Positions 52,719 to 64,000 of a DNA stretch of 64,000 nt are shown one piece after another. Made by a program: the position numbers and the translations under genes. The notes beneath the pieces were generated by a model. The model ran no database searches and was not told the DNA's origin. It was given only the letters and a program-made list of their open reading frames with translations. This DNA is from Ophioderma brevispina (taxonomy: Eukaryota > Echinodermata > Ophiuroidea > Amphilepidida > Ophiodermatidae): assembly GCA_023653785.1 (NCBI GenBank), contig JAMKCH010084940.1, positions 1-64,000 on the forward strand, written 5' to 3'. Every line of letters starts with the position of its first letter. Within the stretch, counting starts at the first letter, position 1.

Positions 52719-55700
52719 CTGGAACAAAGAGACACCAAAGCATATTGGTAAATAGATATAGTACATATACTACAAAATACCGACTACTGACTCAGAGCGT
52801 GTTCACACCAAAGCAATTTGTTCAATGTTTTGGATAAGGGTCAATTCACAGAGAAAAATTGGTGAAAACAAAGTAAGCCCTAACGAACAATGTGGATTGA
52901 AATTTTTAAACTTGTTGGTGTCAATGTGACTGGGTTAAATGCAAGTTATTGGTGGAGATTATGGGAAGTAAAGAATTGACACCCGATTTACATGAATGGC
53001 ATTTTATTGACCAAAATGTTGGTGTGAACACAAAATTCTTCAAGCCAACCTACATGTAAGGTCCAGAGTGAGAAATTACAGTGTGACATGTTTTAAGACA
53101 TTTTGGGCTACTTTGACACAAAAACAAACCAACGAAACAATTCAATATTCACAGTTTACGGAGGCAGAATTGGTTTGAAAAGAACATGTAGAGTTCTATA
53201 TAGAGATAGAGATAGCTGTTCATGGATATATTCTACACAACAATTTTCTTGGCCAATTGGCTTTATGCTTTGGTAAGTACTAAAGCTAATCTGGTATCAA
53301 TTGTCCAAAAGGTAGATTTGACTGCCCTAAAAGTTGCTATGCAACAAATAATTTTAATATCAATAACCTCAATATTATTTAACCTATGCAACCTCTAAAT
53401 TACCTACATCCAATATTCTCCTAATTCCATAATAAAAATTGACACTAGAATTTTGCTGTCTCGCTGCAGGCTCACTATATTCAAAGACTATAATTTGTGG
53501 GCCCCCCAGCTATTTCAACAAGACCTCACATGACCTTTGACCTGGCATGTGATTGACCTTTGAACTCACAACATATGGAGGGATCCCATTGCACCTTTGA
53601 CTCAATTTTTGGTGTCCAATAACCTTCAACTTTCAAATTAAGGTGAAATTTTTAAAAATGCACAAAAATTTACATTTTTTAGTGACAAACCATACCCACC
53701 ATAACGAATTGCTAAGTGGTCCCACAAAATTAAAAATTTTGATACAACTAAATTATAATGCAACAGAGCCTGTTTGTGAAGAACTAAACATTCTGGCATG
53801 GTCCTTTTTGAGATATGTGGTCAAAATTTTGATTTTTGCATTGGCAATTACTACTCTTGAGCTGGAGAGGAGCTTCAGTATAAAATATTCTTATACATAT
53901 ATCATACAAGATGTCTTCGCTCTTTTAAAAAGAACCCATCACCAATCTAGCTTTTACAAATAACTGTGCCAACTAATCACAGCAAGCCCCTGCTTAATTC
54001 TGATTGACCTGACCGATACGTATTGCCATTATCATCGTTCGGCTGCAGAGCAGGCGACTACAACTTCTTCCAATTGCTGGCCGTCCTTGCTAAGGGTTTG
54101 TAATTTTGTTCTGGTGCAACATTTTTTAACTACCCCACTACCCTACCCCCAACAGCTGACATACTATCACCAGGCAGACACTTTATTTGCCCTACTCCTG
54201 ATTTACAATCAGTTTTGAGACGTCATCAAGCACATAACACACCCAATTATCCTGTTTACTACGATTAAAATTGATGATTGCCAATGGACAGTGGGCACCA
54301 GAGACGAGCATTTCAGGCTTTTCAGTATTAATTGGTTCAAAACAAACTTTATGGATATCTATGACATTAGCATATTTTGAATTGACCAGGTGGCTACAGC
54401 TTTATCTCTATAGGCCAGGATAACTTTCTTGCATTTTAACGATCTTTTCGTGCTCCAGCGCTGGGATCACTGTACTTCCTTCACGAAAATTTAAAATATT
54501 ATTAACACCAGGAAATTGAATCCCCAAAATGATCAAAGTGCAACATTATTTCGAAAATGAATAAATGTCAACTCCAATTTACTACTCCCAAATGTCAGTG
54601 ACCAATTGTACGCGTAAACTCAAGCAGCCAACAATAGAGCTATATATTCAACAATCAACCTCCTAACACACTTCAATCTCTTCTCAACAGGGTATAATGC
54701 AGGTCCATTGTTACTGCCTACACTGTGAAAAGATTTTAATCTATTCAGGTTGTTTGAACTTTCGCCGTTTGAGCTCGTATTATCTGTTCATAACTTAACG
54801 GGCAACATACTCACCTCGCTCATGATTTTTAAAAATGTAGGTCGCTGAATACAATTGCCCTTTCTTGGTAATTGAATAGAAATCGGGTTTTTAAAGACAA
54901 TAACTTGCGGATCTAGGTTAAGCACAAATTAGGTCAGCCTTGCCAGGGCTTTTCTTTCATTAATTTGGTCCCTTTACACTTTGTTTCTTTTCGAAAAAAA
55001 TTATTAATCATATGGTCACAGTTAATTGAACACACAGTATAATCTGAAGATTTCTTTTATCGCGGAGGAAAGAACTCACGTCAATGCGGCAAGGACATTC
55101 GAAGTCTATTCAACCTCGTGCACATTAAAATAACCAATGTAGAAAGAATGTGAATGTGTGTCCCGGGCAGATTATTGAATTCATTAGCTCCATTGTTCGC
55201 TTGAGCATGTTGAGGTTATGTGTATATCCAGTGTCACTGATATTCTGGAAATAAATTGAGTTGACATTTTTTCATTTTTATCTAACATAATGGGCACCAC
55301 TTTTATGTGGGGACACACGCTTTCTTCGTGGTCAGATATATTGTTTTAATTTTAGTGAAGGAAAACATTAAGTAATCCCCATGCGCTTTTGGAGCGCGAA
55401 ATAAACTTTAACATAAAAGGCCAAAATTGTTATTTAGTACCATGGCATATAACCACCCTGCACATCCAGGAATCCATTCCTCCAGGATGTGGAGCAAGGA
55501 GGAAATTAGCCCAAAACTGATAATTAGAATATTTTTTCCTTTGGGACCCCCGAACTCTCTGGAATACGCTCCATGCACAACTGCTTGTACATCGCAGTCA
55601 GGTGAATGAATTGTCGTGCCCTGGACGTCTATTTAATTTTTCTTTCCAGCCATAGCTTTCTTCTTACCTCATGGGTAAGATGGACACCATAAAGCTTCTT

Positions 55701-55803
55701 CCTTATGTCAAATATTCCATCCAGCATGATGAAATGGTGGCCGTCAATAGGTTCCTCTGGGTTGATGCGACCCATATCTATGCCATGCTGCAGCTCCTCT
55801 AGA
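52051..55803 (-). CDS. MRPL15: Mitochondrial large ribosomal subunit protein L15, C-terminal part (uL15m)
   Basis: Two exons on the minus strand (55803-55668 and 52718-about 52051) encode the C-terminal half of mitochondrial uL15. The protein is nuclear encoded, works in the large subunit of the mitochondrial ribosome, and is about 300 residues in human. Recognisable blocks are [84 protein letters not shown] and ILKPTDEKL. The exons join in phase 0. The first is intact; the second has at least four frameshifts. The N-terminal, rRNA-binding exons are not recognisable between 55.8 and 64 kb. The gene is convergent with PITHD1. A retropseudogene is unlikely because an intron with good splice sites is kept. 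Confidence 0.85.
52719..55667. other. MRPL15 intron (about 2.9 kb)
   Basis: Bounded by GTAAGAAG and TTTGTTCCAG on the minus strand. It contains a TGACCTTTGACC-bearing repeat at 53516-53650. No other feature is recognised. Confidence 0.6.
53516..53650. repeat. TGACCTTTGACC repeat, copy A
   Basis: It shares CATGACCTTTGACCT, GGATCCCAT.TTGCACCT, TTTTGG/TTGTTCCA and CAACTTTCAAATT with 63808-63936. Non-coding. Confidence 0.6.
55668..55803 (-). CDS. MRPL15: MRPL15 internal exon (intact)
   Basis: On the minus strand, after a C-rich tract ending CCCATAG, it reads [20 protein letters not shown], then [20 protein letters not shown] and HLTHE, followed by donor GTAAGAAG. Length is 136 bases: one base completing a codon plus 45 codons. 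The LQ..ID.GR..P..PID pattern and the LYGV.L..E end match mitochondrial L15 at the join to the A-D-x-F-x-A-x-VNIEVQ segment. Confidence 0.88.
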
Positions 55804-57924
55804 CTATGGGCAGTGGGGGGGGGAAAGATTTGGAAGGTATCGGATTACGGGTTGTCTTGGTAGCCTGTCGTTTTTAGACTGTGCCAAGCACCCCTCCATG
55901 CTTCCTTGAGTGCGTGACAAACTCTGTCAAAGGGCACTATAAGAAATTGCCAATTGCTGCTCAAAACCTCCATGAGGACTCCATTGTACCAGTACCGTTA
56001 GACCTAATGCCATAGGAAATGTTATTTTTACTACAACTACTGTTATTTTCTGTAACATTCGCCACGGCTTATACGTTGATTTTCAAGGCTTCAAAGGTCC
56101 GCGGCTTATAAACCCAAAGCAGCTTATACATGGATGTTGTAAGGAACCTACAACACATGTACCGAAAGAGTTGGAAACAGGATATCCGCCCATATTCTTG
56201 CCTTGTTTCCATTGACTTTTTCATGTTCATTGAATATATTATAAAAATATTTCATAAAATAAAACAAAGTATATGTGCACCAGATAACGAACTATCCCAA
56301 TATCCTCATGTAAGCCTGAATAGCATTGGGTCTGTCACTGTACATGCTATACAGATCCTCAAGTCGGCCGTCACTGTGCGGCTTATACGTTAAGGTCTGA
56401 ATCTTAATCGGCAATTTTTATGCCCTCGCTGCTTATCCCCGAGCGCTTATATTCCGGATTACGGTCTCCTTGCATTTGTATAGTGCCTTTGTATCAGGAC
56501 TAAGCTCAAACCGCTGCTATTTGTGGGGAATAATGTCAGAACGTCCGCTTCCTACAGGTGTACACAATAGCCAAAATTAGCGTACCAGCTCCTAGATATA
56601 CTGCCCACAGTCTCGGCTCTGTCCTCGGATTCAGGGCACAGTATGTTCACTTAACATAAACTCAACTTTTTATTTTTTATTTAGAATTGCACTCACCACA
56701 GGAGTTCATCAATGTATATACAAAACCAATAAAAAAAATAAAATCCTTAAAAAAATCAGGCTGGGGCCCTCCCCTGCACCTTGTGCATCGAAGTCCCTTT
56801 ATTACTGCCGCGGCCACATTTTTTTACCCCAATGGCCGCCCATACGCACTCATACGAACCAGCTTGTCCACTGATTTAACAAAACATCAAATAACCCTCG
56901 CCCCCGAGACTGTGGAATCTTTAGGAAGTGTCCCCCTACAACCATCAGTTCAACCACTCCGGGAACTTCCCTGTCATTCATTGTTTGCTCCTCCAAATGT
57001 CTTTATTCAAAGACTCGCTTGACGTCAATCACACTGACGCAAAAACACGAGACTTGTGCGTTGCGGTTTTGGAGAGCTCTTGTTTTGGATAGAGTGTTCC
57101 CAAAGGTCATCGCCTCTGACTGCATTACTCGTTATTTGTCTGGTATCCGTTGTTCATATCATGGTTCAGTTTAATTACTTGAGTTTTTTTTATTGTGAAA
57201 TGTTGAAATGTACAAATGTACATTAAATGAAACGAAGCAAATGTTTTTCCTTTTTTTTTCATTGGGGGGGGGTTCTGATTTAGGTTTCGCTGCAATTGGG
57301 CAGGCTTTTATCTCTATTTTTTACAGTAGGAGAATATGACTTTTGGGGACTTTTGCTGTCCCAAGAACACATGAGGAAGGGTTGGTGTGGTCTTGCGTGG
57401 TTGTCGTGTAGGCTGGGGCGGGATTTCTCCTCGATGGGCCGAGTGGAGGGAGTAACCTCATTTGCCACACTAATTTCAAATAATAGTACCAACCTAACCC
57501 TTTCCAATACCATAGGATGTAGCCTACATGCTAAGCTAAACGAAATACACTGGTTAACTGAAAAGCTAAAACTTCATATTTTCAAAAGAAGAGAGAGCGA
57601 GACAGAGAATCAATTACCACAAAAATATCATCCGACAAGTAAAGCTTAACTTTCAATGCAATTGGTGCAATGTACATTCCCCCCCACCCCCCACCCAGGA
57701 CCACCTACTAAACCCATAAGCCACCCCCCATCGCCCCCGTCTGCCTCGCCTAAAACACTGTCCTGCTGCATCATGTCTCAGAAACTCCAGTGGTAACTCT
57801 ACCCATATTGAGATGGTGAAAAAGGACCATTTAAAAAATCTACTCGTCTTGGTCATGCCAAGGGAAAGGAGATTCCGCTCATCAAATTACGAAAGAAAAG
57901 AAATACTGACTGGTAAATAATGGG
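55804..57924. other. Upstream flank/intron of MRPL15
   Basis: The missing N-terminal MRPL15 exons should lie in this direction, but no GGQTPFY-like or RLGFEGG-like coding is found. A repeat with CGGCTTATA motifs occupies 56057-56465. Short frames at 56687-57022 and 57296-57649 have no recognisable domain. Confidence 0.45.
56057..56465. mobile_element. CGGCTTATA-motif transposon fragment
   Basis: CGGCTTATACGTTGATTTTC at the left, GCGGCTTATAAACCC and GCAGCTTATACATGG, then TGTGCGGCTTATACGTTAAG and GCGCTTATATTCCGGATTAC at the right repeat the GCGGCTTATA motif five or so times. This motif is familiar from Tc1/mariner-pogo-type non-autonomous elements in animal genomes; the assignment is from memory and tentative. 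Confidence 0.45.
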
Positions 57925-59220
57925 AGAGAGAGAAAGACGGAAAGAGACAGACAGACAGAAAGAGAAACAGAAAGCGCGAAGGCGAGCGAGGGGCAGGGCG
58001 TCACCAGCGGTTGTGCGGGGTCAGGATCCCCATCGCAGAGCGGCCTGAACCGTCCCCCCCGGGGGAGGGGTCTTTCAGGTCTTTTTCTGATGTTTGATGG
58101 CCGGTGTCCAGGGGGAGGGGAATATTTGCCCAAATATTCCTCTTTAGGACGAACGTACCATTTCTAGATATCCATAGGATGTAAGCGCTGGCCTACTGAA
58201 AGAAACTCAATATCATTTCATAAATCAACAAAGAAAGAAGAACCAAACCAAAATACGAAAGTAATAAATTAACCACTTGGTTTTGAAAGTTTGTGACTGT
58301 CCTTCTTGTAACCTTCATTTATTTCTGACTGCGAAACGGCCTCAAAAAGAATATGAAAACTCTGATTCGTTTCCCTGGCCATGTTTATATAAAACATCAT
58401 TTTCCTTGCATAAAGAGCTTGAGGCATGTTAATTTCCCAGGGAGATGAGGGAGGGGACAGGAGAGAGAGGAGAAGAGAGGGAGAGAGAGGAGTAGAGGAG
58501 GGGAGAGAGGGAGGGGACGAGGCGGAAGGGATAGAGAGAGGCGGGGAGTAGAGGAGAGTAAATGATAGGATAGAGTGAACAACGGAGAGGACGACAGAGA
58601 GGGGAAAGGAGCGCTCGAGCGAGCGATGGAGAGAAGAGGGAGAGAAGAGAAGAGTCTGAAAGATAACCGAGAAGAAGGGAAGGGAGGGGAAATAAGATAG
58701 GGGAGAGGGAATGTCTTTCTGGCATTGCGTGTATATATCTCGTTTTTTTGTCATTGAAGCATGTATTTTCACAGGGAGAGTGGTCCAGAGAGGAGAGAGG
58801 GAGAGAATAGGAGGGTAAGATAGAGAGGAAAGAGGGGAGGACGACTGCTGGAGAGAGAGAGGGAGACGGAGAGAGGGAGAAGGCGAGGGGAGTGGGGAGG
58901 AGAAGGGCGAGGGAGAGAGGAAGGGTAGAGGAAGAGGATGGAGGAAGAGAAAGGCGAGGGGAGACGAGGGAGAGTGAGGGGAGAGAGAGGAAGGGTAGGA
59001 CGGAAGAGGAAGACAGAGAGGACACAGGGAGAGGAAAGAGGAAGGGAGAGAGACCGAGAAGAGGTGATTTGAGAGGGTAGAGAATCTGGCATAAGAGGTT
59101 GAAGCCTGTAATTTTCCTCTGGTCGTGTTGTGATTGAGGTGACGGGGTGGGGTGGGGGAGGAGGGGTAGGAGCAGCCGGGGAGGAAGGTGAGGAGAGAGA
59201 GGGAGGAGACAGGGGAGATA
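57925..59220. repeat. Purine-rich (GAGAGG)n low-complexity tract
   Basis: Nearly all G and A on the plus strand from 57925 to 57990 and 58436 to 59220, with two less pure gaps. The 342-codon minus-strand frame (58269-59297) and the frames at 58429-59025 and 58769-59269 are Ser/Pro/Leu-rich translations of this tract and are not genes. Confidence 0.85.
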
Positions 59221-60440
59221 TTGTAATGGTTGTTCCGCAATTCCATACTAATTTTTGAATCTTCGCCATCCAGCACCCAAACGTAATAAACCCCCATAGA
59301 GACCTTTCAGTGGGAGCCGAAAGACGTCCTCACCACTGAAGTTCAACTAAACATGCCAAACCTAGCGGCATATATCCTACGGGGAAATGAGCTAAGCCAT
59401 AAGCGCCCACTGTTTAAGTATCGGACCACACTTAGATCATGGACGGTTGAGACTATTTCTCACGGCGTGCCTCTGGCGGGAGCTCATGGTCAGCCCCCTA
59501 TTCTTCCAAATAACGCAAAGTCCGGAAGCCCCCTTGATCATCAGATACACAAAATTCCGACTCCCGCCTTGTTGCTAATATCTACAGTGTCGTGAGGGAA
59601 TCGCCTGTAGCCCCTTAGCACGCCACCCAGGCTAGCTAAGTGCAAAGTCGGACAGACAAAGAGCAGCTCAAAAGTAACCATATGGACTTAAAGTGGAAGC
59701 GGAAAGAGAGGCAGAAAAGCCCGAAACGTATTCCGACTGTATAGACAAGGAACCTAGGGGGGGGCTGCAAAAAAAGCATGACATATAGTTGGGAACATGA
59801 ACGAGTTGGGAAAAGAGGCTGGAATACAGCAGAAAATGTGGAGCTGAAAACACGGAAACGATAACCCGACATGCCACATAGAATGTAACCCGGTAGTTGC
59901 CGGAAAATCGAAGAGGTGGCGAGCTTTAACGTTAGCGTGAGAACGTCCTAGGATGTATAGTTGAGACGAAATAAGCGGCTCAATAATACATAATGGAACT
60001 TTGCTTGTGACGTGTTCGGATCTTCTTTCCAAAGAAGAGTCCCGAAGAACTAGAGGGGAAGCTATAGTATTTCATGTACGGAGAAGTGATAGGTACGAGA
60101 GAGGAAAAGGAGGGCCTACAACAAACTCAATCCGTGAAAGATGTAATGTAGTGCGGAGAGAGAAACAGGATAGGGCAGAAAACAAGAGAGTCATTCAGGT
60201 GGACACGTTGCAAAGGCCAGGGGTCAAAGGATGTGGCCCGAGCGAAGATCAGACAAACAATAAGAACTCAGTTCGGCCCTAGATTAAGATAAAGGAAGGG
60301 AACACCAAAGGAGAGAGACAAAAAACAAATAAGAAGACCGAATAGGGGCTACTTTTGAAGAAACATTAGATAACAGCGCGAAATATGTGTAAGACGGAAA
60401 GCGAGGTCCGGCTCCCCCAGCAAGGCCTCGTCGCTCCGGC
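59221..60440. other. Near-random-looking purine-skewed stretch
   Basis: Composition is near even with a purine bias that grows toward 60.4 kb, without the homopolymers and AT runs typical of the rest of the window. No frame, repeat or RNA is recognisable. It may be low-quality sequence. Confidence 0.4.
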
Positions 60441-61200
60441 TCTTCGCTGATTTTGCCACTTTATCTATCTTTCCTCATTCTTTTCTTTTTCTCTCTTTCT
60501 ATTCTCTTTCTCTCTTAGATCTCTGTGATACCTGCTCATGCTTTTTCCATATTTATCTTTTATTTCTTTTTTCTTTGTCGTTTTGTCTTTTCTTATCGTT
60601 TTCGATCTTCTACTCTTCATGTGGCTCTCGGCTCTTTTGCCTCGCTTCTGCTCGCAGGCGCTTTGACCTTACGGTCTCCTCGTGCGTACTCTTTCATCTC
60701 CCCTTCATCTTCTGTCTTCGCCTTCTTCGTCGCTCTCGTTACGTTTTCCCCTCACCCCCTCCCTCTTTGTCGTCCGGCCTCGGCCTCGCGCGGCGCCGCA
60801 GGGGCGCCTCGGTCGCCGCTTCTGTGGCTCATCGGGCGCGCAGGAGGGGCGCGCGGTCGCTGCTCGGCGGGGCGGGGGTTCGGTCTGCCATTTGTTGCGC
60901 AGCTGCTTGGTGCGCTCGGTCGCGCCTGCGTGCCGCCGCGAGGCGCGGCCGTGGCTGCTCGGCTCTGGGGCGCGCCGTCCCAGCGCGCGTGTTCGCAGAC
61001 GTGCCCGCGGCCGCCGGTCGCGGGGTTCCCTACCGCCCCCCACATCCTTTTCCCCGCCTTTCTTGTTTCCCTCCTTTTTCCGCTCCCTCACCCCCACCTT
61101 TTCTCACTTGCGCCGTGTCCCTTCTCCATCTTTAATCCCCCCCGTCCCTTCTTCCCCCTTTTTGCTTCTCTTCCCCCCCCCCCCCTCCCCCCGGCGCCAA
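60440..61200. repeat. Pyrimidine-rich tract enclosing a GC-rich, CpG-rich block
   Basis: 60440-60770 and 61040-61200 are strongly C/T rich. 60770-61030 is very GC-rich with many CG dinucleotides (CGCGCGGCGCCGC, GGGCGCGC). It is stop-poor in several frames on both strands (186 to 231 codons plus strand, 130 minus strand), so those frames are compositional. It could be a CpG-rich promoter, but no flanking exon is identified. Confidence 0.6.
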
Positions 61201-62032
61201 AAACCATAGAAACGTCCTAGTTTCAAAGAGCGCTCTCTATAATGCAAGGTTAGAAGTTTCCACGAAATTGGTGTTACTTTTGAATTGCGAAGAAAAGTAG
61301 ACACATAACTATAAAACTGCAACGGCGATTTTAAAATATAATTGGTTTTTTTTAATTTGTATATGTATAATTGTATACATGTTAATAATACAATTAAAGA
61401 ATGCAATGCAACCGCGCTTGCGATAACACAATGAGGGTTTTTGCGGTTCAAGACAATCTTCCTGCGGCGGTCTGTCAGGGTTTTTCATGTGTGTCGTGCC
61501 TATGCCATGGGCCTCGCATGATTGGTGTCGGCGTAATGTCGCTTTACCAACAGTTAAAGCCACGATTGACGCCGTCTATACCAGAACGAATTACTTGCGT
61601 GTGCTAGTTGGTAGCGGACATACGGTTTCCCTAAAAATTCTGAGGGAACTTGAGACAAAATCTAACAGATTCCAAGGGTCTGTGAATTTGGTTGACTCAG
61701 AGAGAGTCTTTAGTCTTTCATTTACCAGTTCGTATTATATCCACAGACCCGAGAGGTTCTTCTCCTAGATGACCATTTAATTTTGACTTGTCCAAACCTC
61801 ACTGGGAAGATTTGACAGTCTGTAGTTTCACACCGCACTTTTTGTCTAAACTATGAACACTGATGACCTTCTGTACCATCCCCTCTACACAGACAAATTG
61901 CGCCTGTTTACGGTTTGTTTATGCCATTCTTAGAACACCAGTGGCAAGAGGGCAGATTAGCATGATTTTAATCTATCGGCAATAAACACTTACATCCAGC
62001 AATTTAACACCCACGGCAAACGCTAAAGCGCT
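61201..62032. other. Intergenic, no gene recognised
   Basis: Mixed-composition sequence with overlapping short frames on both strands (61309-61563 minus; 61401-61607 and 61487-61768 plus), none with a motif I can name. Confidence 0.4.
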
Positions 62033-62293
62033 TTTCTTTGTTTTTTTATTTTTTTTTTTGTTTTTTGTTTTTTTTGTTTTTTTTGTTGTTTTATTTGTTT
62101 TTTTTGATTTGTTGTTTTTTTTTTTTTATTTTTTTTTGTGTGCAATTTAGATGAAATCATTTAATTTAACTATTTATTTTTTTGTATGTTCATATTTATT
62201 GTTTTGGAAGTCGTTCATTGTCGCCCCCCCCCCCCACCCCACACCCCCCCACCCCCCCCCCCCCCCACCCCCCCCCCACCCCCCCCCCCCCTC
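62033..62293. repeat. Poly-T-rich tract followed by poly-C tract
   Basis: 62038-62140 is T runs broken by single G or A. 62222-62293 is nearly pure C with occasional A. A further C26-type run lies at 63583-63609. Frames through them are artefacts. Confidence 0.9.
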
Positions 62294-63807
62294 AACATAC
62301 TACCTTCACATGACTACCACAGATGTGGACGTGTCTACATGGACCCTCTGGAGGATTAGGACTATACTCTTACCCTACTCAATCTTTCTCAAACATGGAT
62401 ACATGCACGCATCTCTGGCACGAACTGAAACTGTCATGCAATCTAATGGTGCGTTGTTTTGTCAGGAAAGCCGACGTACATGTACATTCTAAAGTAATAC
62501 CCGCTAGGACACAAAATACATGTGCGTCCAAGGACCCGTAGTGTCGTCTGCCGTCCCAGTTTGTGAATGGGGAAAATGGTACCACACTAGTCACCCCAGG
62601 TCACCAACATGTCATGCCACCCCAAGTTACATCAACGTACGCCCTTACGGAACTCATACGGCATGCATATATTAAGGGTTTAACATTTTTGACCACAGAC
62701 ATAAACCAGAAGTAAGCCGCTACTGTTGCCTTCTGCAATTTTATTGCAAACACAAAAATGTGGGCAAAACCTTATGAAGTGACTTCTTGGTAGGCCCAGC
62801 AGAAACAAAAGTTCAGCATCTCCAATAAACTTGTTGGTGGAAGGGTACTTGCTTTTTAAAATTCATAAAATCTACCCATAAAGAATTAGATGCAGGATTC
62901 TCTGCAGGTGGAAATTTTATCAGGTGCGATTGCTCACCAAATCACCACTTATTTCTCACCGAATGATATGATCACACATGCTTTTTGGTGAGATAAAAAG
63001 GGATATATTTCCAATCAATAGACAGCCTTGAAATTACATGTCAACACTTTAAAGTAATATCTGCTGTTAGCTACCAGTATGTCATATTCGGGATAATTCC
63101 GACCAAAATCGTGTACATGTCAACATGTGGGGGAAAATGTACCCCAAATAATCCGTATATAGCCTTTGACCCTACATCTGCTGATTACATGCGACTAGCT
63201 ATTGGCTCATTCTATCATGTCCCATCGAAAACCCATCTACAGAATTGATACTGAATGAATCCTTAGAGGTTTAACATTTTGTACTTAAAACAATTTAATA
63301 CACACCCCCTCATACCACCCCTCGTCCACCCACCTAATAAACAACTGAATTATTCTTCATACTCAGTTTCATCAAGAGCAGTTGATCACATTTCATTTGT
63401 TCATCCATTTTTGGAGACTTACTGTGTCCAACATGAATGCTATTTTGGAATAGCCAGCTAGAAGGTGTTTTTGTCCACCTTCGTGTTCCAAAGTAGACCT
63501 CCCCCCCCCCCCTTTGTTTCCTCTGTTGAAATTTGACCACTCCTTGCCAACTTCCTGATTCTCTCCACCATGCGCTTACCCCATCCCCCCCCCCCCCCCC
63601 CCCCCCCCCTCTCTACTTCCTATTTTAAAAGACACACAATAAAAATATTGGTTATTAATTTTTCTCTTTTCAGAACAGCTGACAACTTCTTCCTAGCACG
63701 TTTAGGAAGTGGACTCAGACATAATTACCATATGTGGCTCATTCTGCTGGGTTGGGATACCTGTGTACACATTTTGTATTATAGTACCATGCATTTTACA
63801 TTTTAGC
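62294..63807. other. Terminal intergenic region
   Basis: No conserved coding segment is recognised. At 63675, TTTTTCTCTTTTCAG precedes an open stretch reading TADNFFLARLGSGLRHNYHM, which has the look of an internal exon acceptor, but I cannot name it and no donor is evident before the stop at 63804. Confidence 0.35.
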
Positions 63808-63936
63808 CTCTTCATTTCACTGACCTCATGACCTTTGACCTTGGCACGACCTTGACATCATCACATAGAAGGATCCCATGTTGCACCTATGACGTCAAGT
63901 TCTTGTTCCACTTGAACTTCAACTTTTCAATTGGGG
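63808..63936. repeat. TGACCTTTGACC repeat, copy B
   Basis: It matches 53516-53650 in the same orientation (CATGACCTTTGACCTTGGCA, GGATCCCATGTTGCACCT, CAACTTTTCAATT). Confidence 0.6.
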
Positions 63937-64000
63937 AGACTGATCACATACATAGGGCCTTTTCACAGTAAACTAACACCCTGAGTGTGTTAAACTTTCA

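Noticed and set aside
57280..57513. Minus-strand ISVANEV... frame considered as an MRPL15 N-terminal exon
   Set aside because: Only a five-residue resemblance to the V-S-L-A-N start; the basic glycine-rich segment and GGQTPFY motif that should follow are absent in all frames.
58269..59297. 342-codon minus-strand reading frame, the longest in the window
   Set aside because: It is the translation of a (GAGAGG)n tract; three overlapping frames are equally Ser/Pro/Leu-rich, and there is no domain or codon-use signal.
60525..61220. 231-, 186- and 175-codon plus-strand frames and a 130-codon minus-strand frame
   Set aside because: All lie in the same pyrimidine/GC-rich block and are open only because stop codons are rare in that composition.
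62151..62492. 113-codon frame with a His/Pro run
   Set aside because: The His/Pro run is the poly-C tract; the rest is unsupported.

Overview
This 64 kb window is animal (metazoan) genomic DNA: AT-rich, dominated by introns, decayed transposable elements and tandem repeats, with GT-AG (and one apparent GC-AG) introns and no long intact reading frame that looks real. The repeat texture (tRNA-like SINE pieces, small inverted-repeat transposons beginning CAGTGGCGTA, many TGACCTTTGACC direct repeats) together with the two recognisable genes suggests a marine invertebrate, probably a non-vertebrate deuterostome such as an echinoderm or hemichordate. That placement is an inference from texture.

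Two conserved protein-coding genes can be read, arranged convergently. (1) On the plus strand, from about 10.46 kb to 33.77 kb, is a six-exon homologue of PITHD1 (PITH domain-containing protein 1). Exons 2, 3 and 4 are clean and all neighbouring exons join in consistent codon phase; exons 1, 5 and 6 carry single-base frameshifts. (2) On the minus strand, from about 55.80 kb down to about 52.05 kb, are the C-terminal half and one preceding exon of mitochondrial ribosomal protein L15 (MRPL15); its N-terminal exons are not recognisable here, and its last exon has several frameshifts.

Layout. 1-10.4 kb: 5' flank of PITHD1 with LINE 3' remnants, a 360-bp tandem duplication, a short hairpin and a small inverted-repeat transposon. 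10.5-33.8 kb: PITHD1, whose introns hold an approximately 1.1-kb tandem array (18.6-19.7 kb), an inverted-repeat/tRNA-like tandem element next to exon 2, a tRNA-Thr-like relic and two hAT-like MITEs. 31.4-36.85 kb and 37.3-46.7 kb: two homologous copies of one segment that includes PITHD1 exons 5-6 and downstream DNA. Each copy carries a transposon the other lacks: a 0.54-kb MITE only in the first and a 4.3-kb terminal-inverted-repeat element only in the second. This is what two haplotypes laid end to end, or an old segmental duplication, would look like. 47.6-48.5 kb: a long foldback. 50.6-51 kb: LINE remnant. 52-55.8 kb: MRPL15. 57.9-61.2 kb: a strand-asymmetric purine-rich then pyrimidine-rich tract ending in a short GC-rich, CpG-rich block. 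62-64 kb: homopolymer tracts and repeats.

The two genes have no known shared pathway. I did not find a convincing new biological system; the most informative signals are the duplicated PITHD1 3' end with reciprocal transposon insertions, the patchy frameshift pattern, and several undescribed-looking repeat families.
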